From assembly GCF_965363235.1 (NCBI RefSeq), contig NC_134838.1:14664441-14728440 (forward strand): 64,000 nt of DNA, read 5' to 3'. This DNA is from Mytilus galloprovincialis. Its lineage: Eukaryota; Mollusca; Bivalvia; Mytilida; Mytilidae. Position numbers and translations under genes: made by a program. The notes under the pieces are model-generated. The model was not told where the DNA came from. It ran no database searches and was given only the letters and a program-made list of their open reading frames with translations. Shown piece after piece: positions 25,170-35,851 of this stretch (positions are counted from its first letter, which is position 1; each line of letters opens with the position of its first letter).

Positions 25170-28100
25170 ATGGCGACAACAAGCACAATGTTGGCATCTT
25201 TGGTGGTAGTTTTGTTGCCGTTTGCAGTGTTAGGTAAGATATTCCAATCAAGATCATCCTCAAATCATCTTACTACGATTATTTTACATAAAGTTACGAA
25301 GAGAAAGCATAGGAAATACAGTAACTGTTGTAGAAAATCCTATTTTTGATTTGCCGGTGTTGACGTGGCAGTTTCATCTGAACGTGTAACTTAATTATAC
25401 ACGATGCCACTTGGTTAATCTACCTGTCTTAGTCTGTTTACTAGTTTAAAAATGATTGCTAAGATTTCTGCCCTGTCATTGATTGAACCTCCCTGTAAAC
25501 TGGTAAAGAAAATATTAAAAGTGACAATCCTGAAATAATTTTCTGTGAAAACAACTTAACAATAACAAGTGCCGAAGTGGTCATACTCTTGCCATGCTTT
25601 TTGTGTAAACAATACACTGCTTACAATGTATTTGAAATAACTTATTTTCATCTATTAATAAATATTATATCTTGACTCACCAAAAGGCTTCTAGAAATCA
25701 CACAATCTGTACTAGTCCGAGATTACTCTGACGTCCAACGGCTGTTTTGCCAGACAAGCTGGGGCCGTGGGACGTCAGAGCTCGTCCCATATCAAAAAGT
25801 GGATATCTGCCCACCCAAAATAGATGCGCTGCTTCGTCGCTTCTGGTGCCGACTGACGGCCTTGGAATTATATAAATCGGGCATCAATCTGTTCATTTTT
25901 CATTTATCTCTTCATTTATGTAAGTTTCACTTACCTGCCAACCTTTATTTTCTCATTATAAGACAATTTTCACAGTGACCCATCGATTTCGGCATTTTGA
26001 CTTTCACTTTCAAATGGACGTCAAGTTACGAGAGAGTTCGTGGTCTCGAGACTCAAAATATGCAAATGTTTATATTTTTTCACCTCCTTTATAGGAAATC
26101 GATGATTAACATTTAGTAGCCAATCATGATTTTTCACCTCCTTTACAGGAGATAGGTATGAAGCATTTAGTTCTGACCACGTTACAATCGGAAGCTCTCG
26201 GACATATAGATAACTTGCATCGTAAATGAACGAGGTGTTACATTATGGTCATTTGCATAAATCATCACTGTTTTCTCGTGGTCACGTGATAATCTTTGAA
26301 AATGAAAGGCAAAATGCGAAAATCGATGGGTCACTGTGAAAACTGTCTAATGATGAGAAAATAAAGGTTGGCAGGTAGGTGAAACATACATAAATGAAGA
26401 GATAAATGAAAAATGAACAGATTGATGCCCGATTTATATAATTCCAAGTTCGTCAGTCGGCACCAGATCCGACGAAGCAGCGCATCTATTTTGGGTGGGC
26501 AAATATCCACTTTTTGATATGGGACGAGCTCTGATGTCCCACGGCCCAAGCTTGTCTGGCAAAACAGCCGTTGGACGTCAGAGTAATCTCCAACTAAATC
26601 TGTACATCAAATAAAAAAAAAAAGTTTGCTAAATATTACTTTTAGTGAGACTAGTCTGACTTATCCTACTGTAGTCTAAAATTGGTCATCTTGTTAGTTC
26701 GTTACATTGTAGGTATTTATGTTTGAACTTAACACACAGGGTAACTATGCATTGACGTCACTACGCTACTTCCAGCGTAGAAAATTAGTGCAGAATACGT
26801 TTTCATAGTTATTCTCTAGTATTGCTCTAACATGCCAATTTTCTAATGGCTGTTTCAATCCCGACTTCCCAATGCCTAAAAACATTCTAGAACTTCACAA
26901 AATCCCACTTCCGGCCTCCCTTGCTTTGTGTACATTCCATTCAATGTCATCAATCTTGAGGCAGGCAATACAGTTCAAGCAAATTGTATTTTTATGAATT
27001 TCAAAATGACAAGCTCCTTACGTCTTTCATGATTTTCCTGCGAAAAAAGCCCATCCAAAATGAAAGGAAAACTACATGAAAAAAAACGATGTCCATGCCA
27101 TTAAATATTTATCAGGAATTTAGAGTAGGTTAATAAAAAACAATTTACATTAATTTTTCATAGAAAAAAAAATTGATTAATTATAAAAAGATCGATATTC
27201 GGACCATCATGACTGTAGGTAAATATTCATACAAAATTCCATTGATGTCGAAAGGGATGGCAAAAAATAAGGTTTCCTGATGAATAAAACCCAAAATTAT
27301 TGCAAACTATATATTTTAAAGCAATATCCCACAAAAAAATAATGTAATTGCCGTACACTGAAAAATCACCTAATTGACAATAGAGCAATTTGATTGATTT
27401 AACATCACATGATTTTGACGCTATTGGAATTTGAATGTAAACAAACAAGGTCACTAGGTTCAGTATGGGCCAGCATCGTACATTGAGATACTGAGAAACA
27501 ATTATGAGTTACCAAGCTTGACAATACATGGTAATAAAAAATCAAAGCTACAATGTGAGTGTACAGAAAAATATGAAAAAAATATCCTTAGGTGAACGAC
27601 TTATCATCATAGCTGGATACAACAGCTATTCTGATGTCCAACAGCTGTTTTTCCAGACCAACTTGTCTGGGCCCTGGGATGTAAGAGCTAGTCCTATATC
27701 CAAAAGTAGATATTTGCCCATCCAAAAATGAATTGATGTGCTACTTTGTTGCTCGAACTAACTGACAGCATAGGCCAGTTCCGGGATACGGTTTTCAGAC
27801 AAATCTGTCATGTGACTTCCATCACCATGTGACAAAAATGTATGCATAGATAAGAAATTTCCAACACATGTTGAGCAAACAGGTGAAAAAGTTTTATTTT
27901 ATACTGCACAAAATATTAGGGAAATTAAAATCTAAAAGGATGGTCACCCTCCCTCAGTTATACGGCAATCGCAATTATGTACTTACGGAACATTAATTAT
28001 TTTTATACTACCCTACAAAATGACAATAATGAAAGTGCTGGAAACTTTAATAGAGCAGGGATATAGGCGCCTTCTACCTGGTAAATCATGTCATAAAGGC

Positions 28101-31100
28101 GTGTGAAATTAACGATCTTTTCCAGTGAAAGACATGATTCCAGAAATGACCTATTGGATCCAAATAAATCAGGCATCAATTTGTCAATTTTTCATTTTAA
28201 TATCTTTTCATTTACATGATTTATGTAATTTTCATCTACATGCCACGCTTTATTTTTTCTCATCGTCAGAAAAATCTTGACTAGGTAAAAATATCGATTC
28301 AAAATAACACTGCTACATGTATGCAGTATGCTATGACATATGTGCATTATCTTCAGCTATTGCATCTACAAATGTAGCAGTTACATGTATTTTATACTTT
28401 TAAAGAAAAGGGATAATATGATTAATTGGCTTTGCTTTATCTGATTCATCTTTTATTTCAGGAAGCACATGTGTTTCACCAGATGTCAAAACAGAAACAT
28501 ACACAACCACTGATGGCATGGCTTCAATGGACACAGTTTTTGTTGTAGAATTCTCATTGAAATGTAAACAAAGGGTAGAGGTAATTGCTGATATTATATA
28601 TTTCAAGTTATAAAATCCTTAACGAAACAGATTATGTCTACAGTGTTCCAGCTAGGCCCTTTTCAGAAGGCGAGGCGCCCGCCCTTTCCCGAGTGCCACC
28701 CTGTGCCCTTTTTACAGTTTCCAGGGCGCCCTGCCTTTTTTGAAGATCGATTGTATATTATTTTGTTCGTATTGATATGATCCACTAATTACTAAATTTT
28801 ACCTGGCGAAAAGTTTATGCCTGTTTACAACCCCAAGCTAATCAACGGTTACAGCTGGTGTCATAGTCAGTCAGTGATTTCAACGAATAAACACAATGTG
28901 TGATTAATATCTTTATTAAAACATGCCCTTTTCATTTTATCATATCACAAGTTAAATGCCCTTTTTCAGGATTGGCACCCTGCCCTTTTGAAATCCTAGC
29001 TGGAACACTGGTCTACCTTTACTGATTCTGAAAACACATTACTAGTAAAACCCAATGCTTCAAACATTAGATTTTCATCTTCCCCTCTTAGTCTGAGGCT
29101 CTAATGAACATAAAAAAGGTTTGGAATTCCGAAAGATTTAACTTCTTCTTGTTAATTTTTCATGAAGAATACATTTATTCTTCCATCTTCATGGCCAAGA
29201 TGTCAACCAACTTTCTTTAATAAACTTGTTCAGTTAACTAACAAAAGGTACATGTATAAAAAAAGAACACAACAAAGCTAAGTTTAGGAAAAATACTTAA
29301 ATCTCCTAAGCTGTTTTATAGATATTGAGAATACAAGTACAAACCTGGGTTTGTATTTGTTGAGTTTACCAACCTAGGTTTGTCTGTATCTCAATTTACA
29401 CTGTTTGTTTGTATGCAACAAAAACTAATATAAACATCTGAATATATTTCAACCAATCTGCTTTGAAAAAAATACACGATTAAGAAAAAAGATCAGGCCC
29501 ATTATTGATGATATTTTTAGTTACAGTGTGGTAGTGACCCAACCTAGGCCTACTTCCATTGGTCTATACTACTGATGATATTTTTAGTTACATAGTGTGG
29601 TAGTGACCCAACCTAGGCCTACTTCCATTGGTCTATACTACTGATGATATTTTTAGTTACATAGTGTGGTAGTGACCCAACCTAGGCCTACTTCCATTGG
29701 TCTATACTACTGATGATATTTTTAGTTACATAGTGTGGTAGTGACCCAACCTAGGCCTACTTTCATTGGTCTATACTACTGATGATATATTTAGTTACAT
29801 AGTGTGGTAGTGACCCAACCTAGGCCTACTTCCATTGGTCTATACTACTGATGATATTTTTAGTTACATAGTGTGGTAGTGACCCAACTTAGACCTACTT
29901 CCATTGGTCTATACAATAGCAAATGCCAACAATAACAACTGGTTAGCTTTAAATGTGTTTTATGAATATAGCCCTATTGGTTCCAGGGCTGATATCATGA
30001 CCTAGACTGTGAAGGGGTCTGATATGAAAAATCCCATGTTATATTGGATATGTATCAACTTTGATTAATTCTTTTCCATTCAATGGAAAGAAATGTATCA
30101 CTGAATATGCTTTTAAAAACTGTGCAAACATATTTAAAATTGTTTCTAAAATGCCAAGATTGAGAATATGTTTTATAATTATTTTTTCTATATTTCAGAA
30201 TTTGAATTTATATGCTGATATACATGGTAGAACAGTACCAGCTTCAAAGACAAACAAAGCTGATAGTTACCAGGTAATACACAGTCTGCAAAAACATATA
30301 GAGTGCCTACACATACACAAATAATGGCTATGGGTTTTGTAACGATGTTTGATAACCAATCATAATCCTCAAAATTTACTAAGCCGGTAGGGATAAAAAT
30401 ATAAAGTAGCATGGTTTTAAAAAGGAGTGCATGGGGTCCAACCCCGTCAACACCCAATGGCCTTTAGATCAAATAGTGTTGACTTAAATTTATTGTCAAA
30501 TAAAGTTAATTAATCAATATTAACAAAAGGACGCAAACAAAATGTAAATCTACATTGTACATGCATGTAAGGAAACAGCAAAATTAATTTCTTATTTAAA
30601 CACCTAAATTTTGAAATAATGTATCTTTAGAAATACTGTGTATACTGATGTATGTTAAAATGTAACTGTAAAGGAGTAGGGGCATTAAGGCCTAGTTTTG
30701 GCCCAAGAAAATAAAATGTTTGATAACTATTTCAAATTGGCACATCATGTTTATAAATGTATAGGGTCAAGAAATATGAATAAAAAACATAAAGATTTTT
30801 ATCTGATGACGTCACAATTACGTCATAATGTGTATTTTTTCACAAAAATGATGAAAAGTACAGAACTTCTGCAGTTTTCTAACTGTATTTCCGTTGTGGA
30901 AACATCCTGCGCAGCCGAGAAACAACAAAATAATTTAACAGAAGCTTTATTATAACTATTGGCATAATCTCACCAAATATAAAGTTGTTTCTTGGGTGCG
31001 CACATACTTTTTCAATCTAACATATATTTAAAATTTGATGAAAAACAAGGAAAATCACAAGATTTAACAAAATATGCAAGTTAAGTCATGATTTGTTGCC

Positions 31101-32538
31101 ATGGTAACGTGTTCGATGTCAAATTTGTTTTGTTTTTCTTAGTATCTTATACCTAAGTCACGTTTTCAGTAATTTTAGAATACGTATGATAACTTTTAAA
31201 TTTCCAGTAATTTTTGGGCCAAATAAGGGCCTTATTGCCCCTACTCCTTTAACTTGACACTCTCTTTTGTATCAACTTCAGATTAGCTTTTCTGAGGAGC
31301 ATAAAAATTTACCATCAGGATCTTACCAAGTAAGATTATATGATGATGAAGGATACTCTGCATTAAAGAAGGTATGTATGATTATGTTGATATATATAAA
31401 CAAATGGTTACAGAAAGTCATAAGCACCATTGAAGGTACATTAGAAACACTGAAGTTACATTTGTACATGAAAACAAATATTATATTTAATGCACAGATA
31501 CAGAATGCATATACTGAATGCACCAACACAGTAAAATATAGTTGGAATGGATATTTCATATCTATCCATCTTATTGCTTAAATGTTAAAAAAAAACTTAA
31601 TTATTATTTCACATTTGAGTTGGAATTTTCTACTGCTTTATATTAATTTCCAGTGAATGCCTACATGTGTAAAAAGAGAAAAAATAACTCTACAAAGAGA
31701 TGGCAAGTTTCTGGTATTTTATACATACATTTCAAAGGAGATTATGTTAATTGTACTTATTATTGATATAAACCTCTTTCAGGCTCAAAGAAGTGGAGAT
31801 GGAGAAAGTCAGATAAAACCAATCCATACTTTTTACATCAACCATCCAGTGAGTAGAATATATAATTATTTTACAAAAACAGCCATATGTAGTTCTAAAT
31901 AAATGCAAAAATCTGCAAGCCTTGTTTTTGTGAATCTGTAATTTGTAGAGGTCAAATTTAGACATTTTATATGTCTATAATATTTACAGAATTTGAAAGG
32001 TATTTTTATCAGGGGCATACCTAAAATCTGAAATTAGAATTTTTCCAAATAAATAAAAGATGTGGGGAATATATGTCATTGATACATGTACAACAAGTGA
32101 ATGGCACAAAAAAAAAACAACCAATAAATGCCTGCTTGTAGAAGTGTTGTAGTGCTTATCCACAGTACTGCATTGGACATTATTTGCCTTCAGGAACATA
32201 AGACTAATAATTTTGATCAGCTGACCAGTTGGAAGAAATGACTTCAAACTGCAACTTGAAAATTTTGTTTGCCAATTTGTATTTTGCAAGAGCAATTAAT
32301 GCCCCTTGAAAGAGAACAGTAAGAATTTATAAGAAGAATGTAAAGTGAGTTATTTTCAAAATGTGAAAAGCATTTACCGAAAAAAAGCTCCTTGATAAAA
32401 AAGTTAATATTAAATCATTTTTGCTTTCAGGGAGTATGGAAAGGACCTTTACTACAGAGTGAATTTGTAGCATCAATGGTTGCCATTCTTGTTTGGTACC
32501 TCGCATACACAGCAAAAGCAAAATTACAGTCCAACTAG
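25170..32538 (+). CDS. SSR4: translocon-associated protein subunit delta (TRAP-delta), six exons
   Basis: Six exons at 25170-25233, 28462-28580, 30199-30273, 31282-31371, 31783-31848 and 32431-32538 join in frame to 173 residues, the length of human SSR4. All introns are GT-AG; the first is phase 1, the rest phase 0. Residues 1-22 are a signal peptide (MATTSTMLASLVVVLLPF). The luminal domain follows, with CVSPDV and FSLKCKQRV, so C25 and C56 may pair, then NLYADIHGR, SGSYQVRLYDDEGYSALKK and GVWKGPLLQSE; one membrane helix at about 150-166 ends in a short KAKLQSN tail. TRAP-delta is a subunit of the ER complex at the Sec61 translocon that assists translocation and glycosylation of secretory proteins. 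The ATG (acaATGG) is the only one before the signal peptide. Introns carry several mobile elements but no exon is damaged. Confidence 0.96.
25713..26596. mobile_element. foldback element with ~300-bp inverted repeats and 9-bp target duplication
   Basis: The arms, 25713 to about 26015 and about 26295 to 26596, are inverted copies about 95% alike by eye (TAGTCCGAGATTACTCTGACG at the left, the reverse complement TAGTTGGAGATTACTCTGACG at the right). AATCTGTAC flanks both sides (25704-25712 and 26597-26605), a perfect 9-bp duplication. The ~280-bp centre holds an imperfect duplication of TTTTTCACCTCCTTTA and encodes nothing. Long inverted repeats with a 9-bp duplication fit Mutator-like or foldback elements; no transposase is present. 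It sits in SSR4 intron 1. Confidence 0.85.
27628..28285. mobile_element. diverged, interrupted half of the same foldback family
   Basis: About 27628-27769 matches the outer part of the arm at 25730-25870 (GATGTCCAACAGCTGTTTTTC, then AGATATTTGCCCATCC). About 28150-28285 matches the inner part (AAATCAGGCATCAATTTG, then ACATGCCACGCTTTATTTT). Between them lie about 380 bp unrelated to the arm, so this older copy seems to have been split by an insertion or to be a rearranged copy. It also lies in SSR4 intron 1. Confidence 0.6.
28641..29010. mobile_element. hAT-like MITE, 370 bp
   Basis: The ends are inverted copies: CAGTGTTCCAGCTAGG at 28641 and CCTAGCTGGAACACTG ending at 29010. CAGTG-type termini are typical of hAT elements. 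Flanks share GTCTA(C) but a clean 8-bp duplication is not evident. The interior repeats GCCCTTTT-type phrases and has no open frame. It sits in SSR4 intron 2. Confidence 0.65.
29504..29914 (+). repeat. 69-bp minisatellite, six copies
   Basis: Six head-to-tail units start at 29504, 29571, 29640, 29709, 29778 and 29847. Each holds GATGATATTTTTAGTTACA, AGTGTGGTAGTGACCCAACC and TACTTCCATTGGTCTATACT. The first unit lacks two bases; the inner copies are nearly identical and the last has a few changes (AACTTAGACC). It lies in SSR4 intron 2. Confidence 0.95.
30669..31251. mobile_element. TA-flanked MITE, ~583 bp, inverted ends
   Basis: Left end TAAAGGAGTAGGGGCATTAAG at 30669 is inverted at the right as TTATTGCCCCTACTCCTTTA ending at 31251; the homology continues inward with GGCC(T/C)..TTTTGGCCC. 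The ends overlap a TA on both sides, in keeping with a Tc1/mariner-type target. No transposase. An 85-codon open frame inside is not like any protein I know. It lies in SSR4 intron 3. Confidence 0.75.
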
Positions 32539-32926
32539 AGAATCCACCAATATGACATTTGTCTCTTAAATCATTCCATCACATGAATACTTAATTGTCA
32601 TCTTCAGGGACTATACATGAAGACTATATCATTCAAGGAGAAAATCACTATTTTAAATTTTTGGTTAAAATTTCATTACTGGATTATGAATTAATTTTAT
32701 TTTGATTTGAAATATTTTGGTAACTGATTTTGTAAAATGAAGACAGCTTCTTTTATAGAAATAAACAACAAGACAAAATACTGTTTATTAGAAAAGATTA
32801 TGCAATCATTTTTATAAATTATACATGTTATATGTGTATACTTAAGAGCGAAATATTGACACCTAAAAACAGGGAACTTACTTTGTTTATTATATGATTG
32901 TGTGTAAAAGGTGTGAAAGTGAAAAG

Positions 32927-32932
32927 AATAAA
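32927..32932 (+). promoter_or_regulatory. SSR4: poly(A) signal of SSR4 (AATAAA)
   Basis: AATAAA about 390 bp after the stop codon, followed by a T-rich stretch. Another AATAAA lies near 32760 and may be an earlier alternative site. Confidence 0.5.
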
Positions 32933-32938
32933 ATGTTT

Positions 32939-35435
32939 TTTTATTTATTATTATTTAGTTTATCTTATTTAGATCCTTAAAGCATAGAACAATATTTTAC
33001 AGCAACATGCACACATCTTTAGTTGTCTTGAATTGTAAAACATTCTTTGACAAGCAACACCCTTTGGTTTCCTCGTTGAAATACTTGAAAACACTACCCA
33101 ATGTAAAAATGGTTGTTGAAAAGACTCAATGACTATTCAAGCTATGAACAATGTTGCCTTTCCATTACATCTATGTTAAATTTACTACCCTACAATCACT
33201 TTATTTATGGCATGTTACTGGCCTGTTTAACAATTTTGTTAACTTCCAAATCAGCTATTAGTCTTTCAAAGAACTTTTTAAGTGTGAATTTGCATACTTA
33301 AGATTAAAATGAAGAAAGGTTCCTTACGTAAAACTCACAGAAACCTTTACATGTATTTGGAAGAAAAATCTCTGCTTGCAAACAAACAAACATAGGACAG
33401 AAAACATAAAGTTAAGGGTATTGCATTGTTACTCTGTAATTGTTCAAATTGATATGACTGCCAACCATTGAATAAATTGATAACAAAGCTCATAACTATG
33501 TAAAGAGAGACAACTCAAAGGTTATCACTGTTATTATACATGTATATAGTCATCATGAAGAATTTGTTATGTTAACAGAGTTATTATACTTGGAGCTTTA
33601 CTTACATACACCTTGCTCATAAAAAGTAAAATAATAAAAATACTGAACAGAAATTATTCTTTTAAGATAACTGCAGAAGAAAGACCATCATTAAAAAATA
33701 ATGATATAATATTTTGAGGCTTTCTGATATAAACTATGCTCATAACAATCAATGGAAGATAAACACAGAAGAAAGACATCCATATTAACAAATATACTCC
33801 AAAGATGAACAAGATTATGAGGAAATGCTGACAGCATCACATGCCATACTGGGAAGTTACAATGAATCTTATAAAACTGTGTCAATAGTGAAAATGCCAA
33901 TCATTACAAAGATGACCAATAGATTAAGAATGATGGCAAAATAAAGCAAAAAGTAGGTAAACATTGAGTCCAGTTTATTGTGTGTAGTAAAACTCTCACA
34001 ATTTAAAGGACGATTGCGTGCTACCATTTACATCTCAAAGAATAGCTTGACTTGGGATGATAACCAGCTGGAAAGAATTTTGGAAAGTTGCTAACGCTAT
34101 TCTTTAGTTTCGTTATCATCTGAACAAATGGTATCCTGTGTTGAAGACCCATTGGTGGCTTTCAGCTGTTTACTGCTCTTTGGTCAGGTTGTTGTCTCTT
34201 TGACATATTCCCCATTTGCATTCTCAATTTTATCCTTCAATAAAATAACTCAAAATCTTTTCAATTTGTAGATGGCATCTATTCCTCTAAATAGATGTAG
34301 TCATTTGAGATTAAAGGGTTAGATGAGCTTTTATGGTTTATTTAGCAAGATTCGACATTGAGCACTAGTATATTGTATTTCAGTTGATTAAATGGGATTA
34401 CTGATGTAGCTTTTGCCCAAGAAGTTACATTTACTATAAAAAGACGGGCTTTATAGTGCCACATTCACAACTTGGTTGAACATTACAGAATATCTTCGAC
34501 TCATGAACATAGATAGCTCTATTTGTTATGGTTCAAGTCCCTTTAAAAGTCATATTTGGCAATAGTTCGTATTTGTAGGGTTTCATTGTTCTGCAGCCCT
34601 AGGTTTGATTTGCCTTTCAGGTATCTTGATATGAGTCTTATGTGTAGAAGAATGCAAGTCTGGCGTACACTATTATAAGCCTTCTATCTTTGGCAAGATA
34701 TTTACATCTCCAACTTTCCGTTTGTTTTGGATAAGTGTTCCTTGAATATGTCATTTTTAAGGTTGAATAAAGTTAAAAGATTACACGAGGAAGATTTATC
34801 GCCTTATAAAACCTGGTCCAACCACCCACTTTCATTTGCAAAGCTTATGTACATTATGCACTAATCTATTTGATCCCCAATTAATTTTTTTTTTATAGAT
34901 ACGGCAGTATATGGACATATATTTCTTCATATGACTTCAAAAGAAGTATATACTTATATGCTGTTTCTATTTCTTCCTATGACCTCATCACTTGGCGTTA
35001 GTCGGATAGATCACTATGTGCCAAGTTGGAAAAAGTGTGTGAAACTAGTAAGAAAACCGTTGAATATTATTACAGAAGAAAACAGTTAAAAAATCTATTA
35101 AATATCGAAAGACACAACTACTTATCTATAACTTTCTACCAGTAACCTTCATTAAATATGATTAGTTTAGAAACGTGTTTTACATGTTACACAAAAGATG
35201 TACGGTATCGTGTACCAAGTAGTCCGAAATGTAAGATTACTGCAGAATATCATAGCAAATTTGAATGGCGACATACTATAAAAACTAATCGTCAAGTGGC
35301 AAATACTCCAACCATAAACACGACGAGAACGAATCAACACCAAATCTGAAAAAGAAAGGGTAATTAGACTTCCACTAAAACTTAAAAAAAAAAAAAAGAA
35401 GGTATTTTATTTTATTACGAAAGAGGTTTATTCTT
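32939..35435. other. intergenic, repeat relics only
   Basis: No gene is seen. It holds a reverse-oriented family B relic at 34146-34245 (GTTGTCTCTTTGACATATTCC) and, at about 34410-34720, a retroelement-like stretch that ends in a degraded hammerhead-type sequence. Confidence 0.4.
34625..34675 (+). other. degraded hammerhead-ribozyme-like relic
   Basis: TGAGTCTTATGTGTAGAAG, then GTCTGGCGTACAC, align with the hammerhead-type sequence at 50288-50331 (stem II, GAAA strand, cleavage-site GTC and stem I), but the catalytic core is no longer recognisable. It is interpreted as an old copy of the same family. Confidence 0.4.
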
Positions 35436-35442
35436 GCAACAG

Positions 35443-35524
35443 ACATCTTCGCTAGCCAAGGGTTACGATCCACTCCCGTTCTCTTCACGGGGTGTGGAGC
35501 GTAACCCTTGGCTAGCGAAGATGT
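35443..35524. mobile_element. 80-bp perfect-ended hairpin element with 7-9 bp target duplication
   Basis: Begins ACATCTTCGCTAGCCAAGGG and ends CCCTTGGCTAGCGAAGATGT; the two ~36-bp arms pair almost completely and leave a loop near TTCTCTTCA. GCAACAG(AC) is found on both sides (35436-35444 and 35525-35533). It is a whole miniature foldback insertion. Related sequences lie at 35631-35721 (both arms, diverged) and 60188-60245 (one arm). Confidence 0.8.
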
Positions 35525-35630
35525 GCAACAGACTACGTATGTGCTCTTTAACATGAAGAGGAGGTGACATTCTAAACTACTAGTACACGAAACATCGGAT
35601 TTAAATTTGTATAGAAGACCACTGCCACGA

Positions 35631-35721
35631 TCATCTTCGCTAGTCCAGGACTATGATCCACCCCTCTCCACTGCACATGGAGTGGAGTGGATCATGCATA
35701 CCCCTTGGCAACCGGAGATGT
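35631..35721. mobile_element. second, diverged hairpin of the CATCTTCGCTAG family
   Basis: Begins TCATCTTCGCTAGTCCAGG, has facing GATCCACCCC and GGAGTGGATC arms, and ends CCCCTTGGCAACCGGAGATGT. It is only ~110 bp from the intact copy and lies in or beside the 3' tail of the LINE at 35852-38330. Confidence 0.55.
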
Positions 35722-35851
35722 GCTACGATGTACTCTTCTGCTTCTGCCAGGTAATGGCCACAATCAACGGACTGACTATTCTGCCATGGTTTGGTGCGCA
35801 TATTCGACCACCCCCCTCCTCCCAAAATTTTAGAAATTTAATTCAGCTTTG

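Noticed and set aside
29504-29914. CRISPR-like array
   Set aside because: The 69-bp units are head to tail without variable spacers, in a eukaryotic intron.
30698-30955. 85-codon frame in SSR4 intron 3
   Set aside because: It lies wholly inside a MITE with inverted ends and has no family resemblance.
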